NCBI GenBank assembly: GCA_964630875.1
Contig: CAZVXF010000001.1
Coordinates: 1-64,000, forward strand
Length of the DNA stretch: 64,000 nucleotides
Origin: DAIDHZ01 sp035480255
GTDB lineage: Bacteria > Chlamydiota > Chlamydiia > Chlamydiales > SM23-39
Direction: 5' to 3'
Numbering within the stretch: position 1 is the stretch's first letter; each line of letters begins with the position of its first letter. The notes under the pieces are model-generated. The model saw only the letters and a program-made list of their open reading frames with translations. It had not been told where the DNA came from and did no database searches. A program made the translations under genes and the position numbers. This document shows, piece by piece, positions 16,212-24,195 of the stretch.

Positions 16212-16775
16212 CTATTCTCGTGCAGGCAGGGCGCTGGGAGCATTGTCTCCGTCATCGACTGCTTGCACAGAAGAAAAAGAGTTTTCATCGGCCATATCTT
16301 GACCTGCTGCATGATCTCGAAACAAGCTCGACCTTGAAGGATTTACAAGAGTCCATTTCGAAGATTTCTCTAGAGAATCAACATCGCTCTCCTCATTTCC
16401 ATTTTCACAGCAGGTACCTGTCAAACACGAACGGAAACATCTACTGATCATATTAGCATTAGCGATTAAACCAATATCATTCGCATCATTAGTACGAGCC
16501 GCAGCATTACAAAAAACGCAAACAAAGCATGCCCCTGGACAACAAAATCCCGACGCGATAAGAGGATAAGAACCATTTGCTATACCCAGACCAATAAGAG
16601 TACCGAAACTAGCCGCCGAAATGACTACTTGGGAATCATCCACACATTTTATACTTCTAGATGAAAAGCAAGGTTTTGACTCTTCCCTGTCGATACCTGC
16701 GTACCCCGTTGAAGGCCCTTGAGCTGAGTTCATCCCGTATCGGCTTTCTACTTCTGCTGTTACTGCCGTTGACAT
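16212..16775 (-). CDS. Hypothetical Cys-rich Inc-like protein
   Basis: A 187-residue protein starting at ATG 16775 with an AGGAG ribosome site. A single bilobed hydrophobic region lies at about residues 50-92 (VVISAASFGTLIGLGIA, then LIASGFCCPGACFVCVFC). It is followed by a second Cys cluster (CFRSCLTGTCCENG) and an acidic Ser/Asp-rich tail. The layout, with soluble ends around one two-helix hydrophobic hairpin, is typical of chlamydial Inc proteins. The Cys richness is unusual. It converges with typA, with 2 bp between the stops. No known domain is recognised. Confidence 0.62.
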   Translation of the reverse strand: MSTAVTAEVESRYGMNSAQGPSTGYAGIDREESKPCFSSRSIKCVDDSQVVISAASFGTLIGLGIANGSYPLIASGFCCPGACFVCVFCNAAARTNDANDIGLIANANMISRCFRSCLTGTCCENGNEESDVDSLEKSSKWTLVNPSRSSLFRDHAAGQDMADENSFSSVQAVDDGDNAPSALPARE

Positions 16776-17012
16776 ATTAACTCCTGTTTTTTTAATTAAT
16801 CTTGTTATTATAGAAAGTATTATACCAATAATAATAATTATATTTCAAGTTAATACTTTACATAATATAACTTATTGCAAATCAATAATTTAAGCAATCT
16901 CGATTATCCCCTTTGGTATTCCTTGTATTTTTATTTCTTAAGTTGCAAAATCTCGAACAAATTCAAAGATGCTCAAATTGTTCAAGCAAAATGGGGTTAA
17001 AGGCGTTGTCAA

Positions 17013-18368
17013 ATGATGAAAAAATGGGCTTCTGTTCTTTTTGCACTCGTCATATTCTTCGTTCCGATCGAGCATAAATACGACAAGCCGCTTCGACACT
17101 TTTCACTGTCTGTTATTCCTGACGGACTGACTCTTCCTTCAGGATTTGATGCGAAGATCTATTTTTATCCCTCTGATATCATTGCATTCATCCTTTTCCT
17201 ATCGCTGCTTTTTGCATTCAGAATTCCTGCGAGAAAAATCTTTATGGAAAAAGGGACCATATGTCTCTTAATCATTGTTTGTTGCGCCTTGCTATCCATC
17301 ATCAGCTCTCCTCTTTCGAATTATTTTACTGTCTACACCCGCCTTTTACAATTGCTAACACCCTGTTTTCTGTTTGCATTTTTGAGCCAAATAACTTTCA
17401 GTGAAAAACAGATCAGGAATCTTTTTTATTGGGTCGTTATAGCCGCGCTTCTACAATCGTTCATAGCCATTACGCAATACTTTACGCAAGAACATCTAGG
17501 TTTGCGTTTGCTTAGCGAATCAAGAGATGCGCCCGCAATCTTTGAGGTTGCTGGGGGCAAACGCTGGCTATTGGATCGAGTGTTTGATACGGGTAGCGCA
17601 TCGAGTATCATCAAGCGCTCTGCCGGCACTTTCCCCCATTCAAATGTTCTTGGCGGGTTTTTAATGATGTCCGTCATTCTTACCTATGCTCTCATCGCAA
17701 AAGCACAGAAAAAAACCATTCTAACACTCGCTTTGTTGGTGCAGATGTTTGCTCTTTTTTTAACTTACTCAAGGTCAGCAGTTTTTGGAATTCTGCTCGG
17801 AACCATTGTTTGGTTTACATTTGCGTTTTATCACCGTCACTTTTACCGCTATTTAGCAGGAGCAATTGTCTCTTGCGTTGCAATATGCTCATGCCTTCTT
17901 TTTGAGCAGTATTTACATCGTGGTGGAATTGTCAATTACAATGAGACTGCTAAAAATTCAGATCAAGTCAGGATTGTGGCTCAAAGCACTGCAATTGAAA
18001 TGATTAAAGATCATCCAGTTGCAGGGGTTGGATTTCAGCAGTTTTCCAAAGTTGCGGAAAGCTACGGAAATAAAACAGGGACACATAACATTTATCTCTT
18101 TATTTGTTCTGAAATGGGAATGCTCGCACTCATTGCATTTCTTGTGTTTATTTGGATCGTATTAAGAGGAGCGATCAGCTCCCCTTTTTCGTCTGAAAAA
18201 GCATCTCTTCTAGCCATTTTTATCGCCTTTCTCTTCATTGGTGGTTGTGATTATTACCCAATCACTTTCCAGCAAGGGAAACTCATGTTTTTTATGACAG
18301 CTGCGATGATCATTTCTTTAAGAAAACAAGAACAAAGCAAACAATTTGAAGGAAGTTATGCTCATTGA
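17013..18368 (+). CDS. O-antigen ligase-like (Wzy_C/WaaL) membrane protein
   Basis: A 451-residue protein with about 11-12 membrane helices. The family hallmarks are a large periplasmic loop with TFPHSNVLGG, the LTYSRSAVFG motif starting a helix, and VAGVGFQQF followed by THNIYLFICSEMG near the C-terminus; the Arg and His are typical catalytic positions of O-antigen ligases and polymerases. Such enzymes join or polymerise lipid-linked glycans at the periplasmic face. Why such a gene heads the menaquinone cluster is unclear. Its last 11 bases overlap menG, so they are probably co-transcribed. The substrate cannot be assigned. Confidence 0.75.
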   Translation: MMKKWASVLFALVIFFVPIEHKYDKPLRHFSLSVIPDGLTLPSGFDAKIYFYPSDIIAFILFLSLLFAFRIPARKIFMEKGTICLLIIVCCALLSIISSPLSNYFTVYTRLLQLLTPCFLFAFLSQITFSEKQIRNLFYWVVIAALLQSFIAITQYFTQEHLGLRLLSESRDAPAIFEVAGGKRWLLDRVFDTGSASSIIKRSAGTFPHSNVLGGFLMMSVILTYALIAKAQKKTILTLALLVQMFALFLTYSRSAVFGILLGTIVWFTFAFYHRHFYRYLAGAIVSCVAICSCLLFEQYLHRGGIVNYNETAKNSDQVRIVAQSTAIEMIKDHPVAGVGFQQFSKVAESYGNKTGTHNIYLFICSEMGMLALIAFLVFIWIVLRGAISSPFSSEKASLLAIFIAFLFIGGCDYYPITFQQGKLMFFMTAAMIISLRKQEQSKQFEGSYAH

Positions 18369-19053
18369 AAAAACAAACAGCTGGAAAATGTTCAACAAAA
18401 TCGCGCCGACCTATGATCGTATCAATCGAATTCTATCATTTGGACTCGATCGAGGATGGAGAAAGCAAGTAGCGAAATATTTGCCTGAAAAAAAACCATT
18501 GCACATTCTTGATGTAGCAACAGGAACGGGGGATCAGCTGATCGCTCTATTCGAAAGCAAAGCCAAGATTCAACAAGCTACGGGGATTGATCTTGCAAGA
18601 GAAATGCTTGCGATCGCAGAAAAAAAACTGTCTGGCTATCGAGACAAAATTCAACTCATACAGGCAGACGCACAAAAAATCCCAAATGCCGATCATACAT
18701 TTGATGTTGTCACTTTTTCTTTCGGAATTCGGAATGTGCCAAATCCTTTGCAATCGCTTCAAGAAATATATCGCGTCCTCAAAAAGGAAGGGATTTGTCT
18801 GATTTTAGAATTTTCGCTTCCGCCAAAGCCCATTCGCGCGGGTTATTTATTTTATCTACGTCATATTTTGCCAAAAATTGGCAATTTTCTCTCAAAACAG
18901 GCTACAGCCTATACGTACCTAAATCAAACAATTGAGACTTTCCCGACCGGAAATGCGTTTGCAAATCTATTAAGACAAGCGGGCTTTAAGAAAATCACAA
19001 TAAAGCCATTTGCTTTAGGCTCTGTAGCTCTTTATATTGGCAAAAAAGAATGA
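18358..19053 (+). CDS. menG: Demethylmenaquinone methyltransferase
   Basis: A SAM-dependent methyltransferase of the UbiE/MenG family that makes the last methylation of menaquinone. Motif I is ILDVATGTGDQ, followed by the UbiE signatures FGIRNVPNPLQSL and TFPTGNAFANLLRQAGF, and the N-terminal MFNKIAPTYDRINRILSFGL is diagnostic. I chose ATG 18358 because it has GGAA five bases upstream; the upstream TTG at 18346 would add four residues. It overlaps the O-antigen ligase-like gene upstream by 11 bp and menF downstream by 4 bp. Confidence 0.93.
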   Translation: MLIEKTNSWKMFNKIAPTYDRINRILSFGLDRGWRKQVAKYLPEKKPLHILDVATGTGDQLIALFESKAKIQQATGIDLAREMLAIAEKKLSGYRDKIQLIQADAQKIPNADHTFDVVTFSFGIRNVPNPLQSLQEIYRVLKKEGICLILEFSLPPKPIRAGYLFYLRHILPKIGNFLSKQATAYTYLNQTIETFPTGNAFANLLRQAGFKKITIKPFALGSVALYIGKKE

Positions 19054-19952
19054 GCTTTTTTTGGTCGAAACCAGCTCCTCCTCATGCAGTGTTTGCATGT
19101 TATCCATTCGGAAAACTTGAAAAAATAATTTTTCCCAACAAAATCTTAAACCTTCCTCCTCCCAAAGAAATAAAAATTCGTTCGCGAAGCTTTCTTCCCT
19201 CTCAACAACTTTGGATCGAAAATGTTTATAACACACTGAATAACAACACCCTGAAAAAAGCAGTTCTCGCTCGCGAGTGCACAATCGAGTGCGAAAACGC
19301 TCCGGATCCTTTCGCTGTCACCTCTTTTCTTTTAGCAAAAGCTAAAAATAGCATCGTATTTTGTTTTGCAAATGAGCAAATGGCTTTTTTAGGAGCTACC
19401 CCGGAATTGCTTTTCTCAAGATCAGGAAGAGACATCCAATGTGAAGCAGTCGCAGGAACCTCTCCTTTAGGAAGGCTATTGCTAAATGATGCGAAAGCAA
19501 GAAGTGAAATTCTCCCCGTTATTGAATATTTACAACATCATTTATCTCCTTTCTGTGTGTCGTCTCTTCAGATTTCTCCAATACACATTCGTAAAACTTC
19601 TAACGTGCAGCATTTATGTGCGACTCTTCATGGCACTTTAAAAACGGCAATTACTGATGAACAAATCATTCAACAATTGCATCCAACGCCTGCGCTTTGT
19701 GGTGTTCCAAAGAGGGAAGCAATGCATTGGATCCAACAGTGTGAACCTTTTGAACGAGGACTTTATGGTGGAGTCATGGGATGGTCGACACCTGAAGAAT
19801 CTGTCTTTGCTGTCGGAATACGATCTTGTTTAATCCAAGGGTCTACTGTGAAGCTGTATTCAGGAGCAGGTATTGTTGCGGGTTCTGATCCTTTGGATGA
19901 ATGGGAAGAGTTAAATCACAAAATGAATCTGTATCAGGGAATTTTCGTATGA
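19050..19952 (+). CDS. menF: Isochorismate synthase
   Basis: A chorismate-binding enzyme of 300 residues that isomerises chorismate to isochorismate, the first committed step of the classical menaquinone route. Motifs visible are QCEAVAGTSPLGR, HPTPALCGVPKREA (TPAlxGxP motif), ERGLYGGVMGW and LYSGAGIVAGSDPLDEWEE. It is about 100-130 residues shorter than E. coli MenF and lacks most of the N-terminal half, while the catalytic C-terminal fold is complete. Position directly before menD supports MenF over other chorismate enzymes. ATG 19050 overlaps menG by 4 bp and the end overlaps menD by 4 bp. Confidence 0.9.
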   Translation: MSFFWSKPAPPHAVFACYPFGKLEKIIFPNKILNLPPPKEIKIRSRSFLPSQQLWIENVYNTLNNNTLKKAVLARECTIECENAPDPFAVTSFLLAKAKNSIVFCFANEQMAFLGATPELLFSRSGRDIQCEAVAGTSPLGRLLLNDAKARSEILPVIEYLQHHLSPFCVSSLQISPIHIRKTSNVQHLCATLHGTLKTAITDEQIIQQLHPTPALCGVPKREAMHWIQQCEPFERGLYGGVMGWSTPEESVFAVGIRSCLIQGSTVKLYSGAGIVAGSDPLDEWEELNHKMNLYQGIFV

Positions 19953-21529
19953 ACATGATTGATTCATTCATTCAACATGGAGTCACGAAATTTTGTATTG
20001 CTCCTGGATCGCGTAGTACCCCGCTTGCTCTAGCTGTTGCGGATCATCCGAAAGCAGATCTTACAGTCCACTATGATGAACGAGGTTTAGCTTTTTATGC
20101 ACTCGGCCATAGCATGGCAACGAAAAAGCCAACTGTTGTCATTACAACTTCAGGTACGGCCGTTGCAAATCTTTATCCTGCGGTTATGGAAGCATACCAT
20201 AGCCATGTGCCATTGATTCTTTTAACAGCTGACCGTCCGCATGAACTTCGTAACTGTGGCGCAAATCAGGCAACTGACCAGCTAAAAATCTTCAATAATT
20301 GTATTGTCGCGCAGGCAGAGCTCAGCCCTCATCTAGATGATCATGCCATTCACTCAATCATTGCACAACATGTGAACACAAAAGGCCCTGTACATATTAA
20401 CTGTCCTTTTCAAGAGCCACTTATCAGACCGAATATCATTTCCAATCTTCCTCCGATCTCCTTTTTTGCTCCTCATTTAGTCGCAAAACCTTTCCATATA
20501 AAAGCCAAAAGAGGTGTAATTTTACTTGGAAAATCCGATCCCATTCCTGTTCTCGAGCTTGCAAAAAGACTTCAATGGCCAGTTTTTGCGGATATTTTGT
20601 CTCAAGCCAGATGCACGCCGACTTCTGAACAAATTCGTCATTTTGATTTGATAAAAACCGATCTTCAGCCCGATTTTCTTCTCCATTTCGGGGAACGGTT
20701 CATTTCAAAAAACATTCTCGAATGGGCAAAAGATATTCCAATGGCCCATGTGAGTCCTTTTCCGACCCTTCAAGACCCAATCAGGCGACTTTCTGTTCGA
20801 ATTCAATCGGATATTGCCCCTTTTTGTGAAACATTTTCCGCATTCACTGACCCACAATGGCTGCCTGCATGGAAGGAGCTTGATGATGCGATGGCTCAAC
20901 ACCTGAATTCACATTTTGACAGCCCTTTTACAGAAGCGCATGCGATCCGAAATCTCCCAAGCGATCGCCCTATTTTTTTTGGGAATAGCATGCCCATTCG
21001 TCTTGCTGACCAGTTCTATTTTCCAAACAAAGCACCTCTTATTTTCGCCAATCGCGGGATGTCCGGAATCGATGGAAATATTGCCACCATTGCAGGACTT
21101 GCTGATGGATTCAACACGCCCCTCTTCGCATTCATTGGAGATCAGACAGCACTTCACGATCTCAATTCACTTCCACTTCTCAAAAAACACCCCACACTTC
21201 TCATCATTTCCAATAATTATGGAGGAGCCATTTTCGATCACTTATCAGTTTCTCAATCACCGCACCTCGATCGACTCTTTACCGCCTCTCATTCTTGGAG
21301 CTTTGAAAACTCTGCAAAAATGTTCAATATTCCTTATATTAAAAAAGAAAAAAATCTCAATGAACTGCCAACTTCTGGGATCGTTGAATTAATTACAGAT
21401 CGCAAAGAAAATTACATCTTTATTAATAATACAAAACCTATTGGGCTCTTCTGCAATTTGCAAAAAATTGAATCCAATGGAAAAAGGGCAAATTTGGAGC
21501 CAAATGGAGTATTGCAATTCCCTCAATAA
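19949..21529 (+). CDS. menD: SEPHCHC synthase MenD
   Basis: A ThDP-dependent enzyme that adds 2-oxoglutarate to isochorismate (MenD). The N-terminal Pyr domain has KFCIAPGSRSTPLALA and the catalytic Glu region HYDERGLAFYALG. TSGTAVANLYPAVMEA and LTADRPHELRNCGANQATDQ are MenD-specific, and the PP domain carries ANRGMSGIDGN and a GDQTALHDLNSL Mg/ThDP motif. The start at 19949 (ATGA overlap with menF) gives 526 residues and begins MNMIDSF; a second ATG is two codons in. A longer in-frame start at 19901 lies inside menF and is unlikely. Confidence 0.95.
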   Translation: MNMIDSFIQHGVTKFCIAPGSRSTPLALAVADHPKADLTVHYDERGLAFYALGHSMATKKPTVVITTSGTAVANLYPAVMEAYHSHVPLILLTADRPHELRNCGANQATDQLKIFNNCIVAQAELSPHLDDHAIHSIIAQHVNTKGPVHINCPFQEPLIRPNIISNLPPISFFAPHLVAKPFHIKAKRGVILLGKSDPIPVLELAKRLQWPVFADILSQARCTPTSEQIRHFDLIKTDLQPDFLLHFGERFISKNILEWAKDIPMAHVSPFPTLQDPIRRLSVRIQSDIAPFCETFSAFTDPQWLPAWKELDDAMAQHLNSHFDSPFTEAHAIRNLPSDRPIFFGNSMPIRLADQFYFPNKAPLIFANRGMSGIDGNIATIAGLADGFNTPLFAFIGDQTALHDLNSLPLLKKHPTLLIISNNYGGAIFDHLSVSQSPHLDRLFTASHSWSFENSAKMFNIPYIKKEKNLNELPTSGIVELITDRKENYIFINNTKPIGLFCNLQKIESNGKRANLEPNGVLQFPQ

Positions 21530-21670
21530 CCCAAAATTGATCTTGTTAGTTCAGACTGGGGTAGCTCTCTTTCTTTTTTTTCATCATGCGTATCAAGCAT
21601 ATCTTGCCCATCTTGTTTTCTTTGTTGTTCATATTCAGACTCCATGGCACCTTTAAAATCTTTTCAGAAC

Positions 21671-21718
21671 TATACCCAAACAAACTCAAAAACCGATTTT
21701 TGAGTTTGTTTGGGTATA
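21671..21718. repeat. 22-bp perfect inverted repeat upstream of menH
   Basis: Positions 21671-21692 and 21697-21718 are exact reverse complements over 22 bp with a 4-base CCGA loop. The outer ends read TATACC and GGTATA, as in the repeat at 3556-3639. It could be a strong RNA hairpin terminating the menD transcript, although no U-run follows, or a short element. Its right arm overlaps the predicted -35 box of menH. Confidence 0.88.
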
Positions 21719-21727
21719 TGTTATACT
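21700..21727 (+). promoter_or_regulatory. Predicted promoter of menH
   Basis: TTGAGT (21700-21705) and TATACT (21722-21727) are 16 bp apart, about 22 bp upstream of the menH ATG. The -35 lies within the right arm of the inverted repeat, so hairpin or cruciform formation would compete with promoter use. Confidence 0.45.
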
Positions 21728-21748
21728 CTTTGCGAAATTGGAGAAAAA

Positions 21749-22414
21749 ATGAGCGTTTCAAGAACACCTACGTCTACTGAAGACTTTCCAATTGTATTCC
21801 TCCACGGATTTTTAGGAACGAAGGAAGATTGGAACGAAGTCTCTTCGTTTTTAGATGCGCCTTGCATTGCAGTAGACCTTCCAGGTCATGGATCTGCACC
21901 ATTTTCTGAAAAGCTGATTCTTCCTGATCTTCCAAAATTTCATTTAGTGGGATATTCCATGGGTGGAAGATTGGCTCTTGCAATCGCAAATGAACATCCT
22001 GAAAAAATCGCGTCGCTGACTCTTCTATCTACATTTACTGGCTCTCCTCCTTCGAATCGACTTGCAATGGATCAACTGTGGGCACAAAAAATTCTCCATT
22101 CTTTTGACGATTTTTTAAAAAGTTGGTACGATCAACCACTTTTTGCAGGATATATTCCAGACTTGAGCATGCGTAAAAGACAAAATCCAATGAGTTTAGC
22201 GAAAGCTCTTCTTTACTATAGTCCTGCAAAAATGCCAGTATTGCCCACAAACAATGCCTTTTTTGTGGTGGGAGAAAGAGATCAAAAATATCGAGCATTA
22301 TACCCAAATGCCGTAGTGATTCCAAATGCAGGTCATGCGGTGCATTTAGAGCAGCCAGAGGCAGTAGCAAAAGTCATTAAAGAGAGAGTTTATGGATTGG
22401 ATCCCTCAAGGTAA
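21749..22414 (+). CDS. menH: SHCHC synthase MenH (alpha/beta hydrolase)
   Basis: A 221-residue alpha/beta hydrolase predicted to eliminate pyruvate from SEPHCHC. The oxyanion region is VFLHGFLGTKEDW, the nucleophile elbow is GYSMGGRLALA (Ser in GxSxG), and the catalytic His lies in VIPNAGHAVHLEQPE. The reaction assignment rests on its position between menD and menB, since the fold alone is generic. ATG 21749 has TTGGAGAAAAA directly upstream. This is the only gene from menG to menA with an intergenic gap before it (about 220 bp, with a hairpin and predicted promoter), so it may start a second transcript. It overlaps menB by 23 bp. Confidence 0.88.
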   Translation: MSVSRTPTSTEDFPIVFLHGFLGTKEDWNEVSSFLDAPCIAVDLPGHGSAPFSEKLILPDLPKFHLVGYSMGGRLALAIANEHPEKIASLTLLSTFTGSPPSNRLAMDQLWAQKILHSFDDFLKSWYDQPLFAGYIPDLSMRKRQNPMSLAKALLYYSPAKMPVLPTNNAFFVVGERDQKYRALYPNAVVIPNAGHAVHLEQPEAVAKVIKERVYGLDPSR

Positions 22415-23204
22415 ATACACTGATATTATATATGCAAAATGGGATGGGATTGCTAAAATTACGATCAATCGACCCGAAGTGCGCAATGCGTTTCGTCCTC
22501 TGACAGTGGATGAAATGCGCCATGCATTACAAGATGCTCGACATGACCCAGATATTGGCGTCATTATTCTCACAGGTGCAGGCAAAGAGGCGTTTTGTTC
22601 TGGTGGCGATCAGAAAATCAGAGCACATGCAGGTTATTCTGATGGAAAAGGCTCTGAAAAACTCAATGTTCTCGATTTTCAACGAGAAATCCGCACCTGC
22701 CCAAAGCCGGTCATTGCAATGATTGCAGGATATGCGATTGGCGGAGGACATGTTTTGCATGTCGTTTGCGATTTGAGTATTGCAGCTGACAATGCAATAT
22801 TTGGTCAGACAGGTCCTAAGGTGGGCTCTTTTGATGGAGGATTTGGCTCTAATTTCTTAGCGCGCATCGTAGGGCAAAAAAAGGCACGAGAAATCTGGTT
22901 TTTATGTCGAAAATACAATGCTCAAGAAGCTCTCGATATGGGTCTTGTGAATTGTGTTGTTCCTTATGAAAAGCTCGAAGAGACTACAGTGCAATGGGCA
23001 AAAGAAATTTTACAGCACTCTCCTCTTGCAATTCGTTGTTTAAAATCGGCTCTAAATGCTGACTGCGATGGACAGACAGGACTGCAAGAACTTGCTGGCA
23101 ATGCCACAATGCTATTTTATATGACAGAAGAAGGACAAGAAGGTCGCAATGCGTTCAATGAAAAACGAAAGCCAAACTTCGCTCGTTTCCCCAAACGAGC
23201 TTGA
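22392..23204 (+). CDS. menB: 1,4-dihydroxy-2-naphthoyl-CoA synthase
   Basis: A 270-residue crotonase-fold enzyme that cyclises o-succinylbenzoyl-CoA to DHNA-CoA. MenB-specific stretches are INRPEVRNAFRPLTVDEM, ILTGAGKEAFCSGGDQ, the oxyanion-hole region AMIAGYAIGGGHVLHVVCD and GQTGPKVGSFDGGFGS. The Tyr and C-terminal tail ending KRKPNFARFPK are also MenB-like. Length matches the family. The start overlaps menH by 23 bp, and menA begins inside its 3' end. No separate DHNA-CoA thioesterase gene was recognised nearby. Confidence 0.95.
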   Translation: MDWIPQGKYTDIIYAKWDGIAKITINRPEVRNAFRPLTVDEMRHALQDARHDPDIGVIILTGAGKEAFCSGGDQKIRAHAGYSDGKGSEKLNVLDFQREIRTCPKPVIAMIAGYAIGGGHVLHVVCDLSIAADNAIFGQTGPKVGSFDGGFGSNFLARIVGQKKAREIWFLCRKYNAQEALDMGLVNCVVPYEKLEETTVQWAKEILQHSPLAIRCLKSALNADCDGQTGLQELAGNATMLFYMTEEGQEGRNAFNEKRKPNFARFPKRA

Positions 23205-24030
23205 AAAATGGATTTTAGCAAGCCGTCCTAAAACATGGATTGCATCGCTATCCCCTGTCTTGATCGGAACTTCGATGGCCCCATCGATTTCTTGGTTCAT
23301 TTTTGCGTTGACTGCGCTTTTTTCTTTACTGATTCAGATTGGAACGAACTACGCCAACGACTATTTTGATTTCCTATCCGGCGCCGATACGCATGAACGT
23401 ATTGGTCCAAAGCGCGCGGTGCAACAAGGCTGGATTCGTCCTGATACCATGAAAAAAGCGACCATTATTGTTTTTGCAGCAGCTTTTATCGTAGCCATTC
23501 CTCTGATGTTCATCGCAGGTATTTGGAGTCTAATCATCACAGCTTTTGCAATTACTTTTGGCATCCTATACACAGGAGGGCCAAAACCATTAGGCTACTT
23601 AGGCCTTGGAGAAATCCTCGTATTTGTCTTTTTTGGACCTATTGCCTGTTGTGGAAGCTTTTTTTTACAAACCCATACCGTCAATACTGCAGTGCTTTTC
23701 GCAAGTATAGCTCCTGGACTTTTCTCGTGTGCTTTACTCATCGCCAACAATCTCCGCGATGAAATAACAGATCGCAAAGCCAATAAAAAAACGCTCGTCG
23801 TTCGCTTTGGTCAAATCTTTGGAAAAATCGAATTTGCACTTTCCACCTTTATCCCTCTTCTCATTCCCCTAACGCTCCTTTTTTTCTATGGAGGCCCGAT
23901 CAACCTGATCGGCGTCTTTTTCCTCTTGCCAATTGCAATCAATCTTCTCAAGCAAGAAAACCTGTTACTCGGAACCTCTCTTCTCTTTTTTTTCTACACA
24001 CTTCTTTTCACAATCAGTTACCTGATTTGA
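23149..24030 (+). CDS. menA: 1,4-dihydroxy-2-naphthoate polyprenyltransferase
   Basis: A UbiA-superfamily membrane prenyltransferase of 293 residues that attaches the isoprenoid side chain to DHNA. It begins with the typical WILASRPKTWIASLSPVLIG. The first Asp-rich prenyl-diphosphate/Mg site is NYANDYFDFLSGAD, followed by GPKRAVQQG, and the second conserved motif is NNLRDEITDRKANKKTL. About eight membrane helices follow. ATG 23149 has a GAAGG five bases upstream, which I preferred over ATG 23158. It overlaps menB by 56 bp. After its stop the men series is broken by an unrelated large gene. Confidence 0.93.
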   Translation: MRSMKNESQTSLVSPNELEKWILASRPKTWIASLSPVLIGTSMAPSISWFIFALTALFSLLIQIGTNYANDYFDFLSGADTHERIGPKRAVQQGWIRPDTMKKATIIVFAAAFIVAIPLMFIAGIWSLIITAFAITFGILYTGGPKPLGYLGLGEILVFVFFGPIACCGSFFLQTHTVNTAVLFASIAPGLFSCALLIANNLRDEITDRKANKKTLVVRFGQIFGKIEFALSTFIPLLIPLTLLFFYGGPINLIGVFFLLPIAINLLKQENLLLGTSLLFFFYTLLFTISYLI

Positions 24031-24131
24031 TATAAGTCATTTATAGTCATATACTTACGATATATTCATCGACCACACTAACGAACCTCCATAATTAAAA
24101 AGAATTATTTATTCGTATTTACTGATTTAGT

Positions 24132-24161
24132 TTGATAATTATTAGTAATTTTAATTATAAT
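24132..24161 (+). promoter_or_regulatory. Predicted promoter of the ART/NTase-like gene
   Basis: TTGATA (24132-24137) and TATAAT (24156-24161) are 18 bp apart in a very AT-rich region, 35 bp before the ATG at 24196. The gene therefore probably has its own transcript rather than relying on menA readthrough. Confidence 0.5.
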
Positions 24162-24195
24162 ATTAACATATTATTAATATGAAATTAATGTAATT

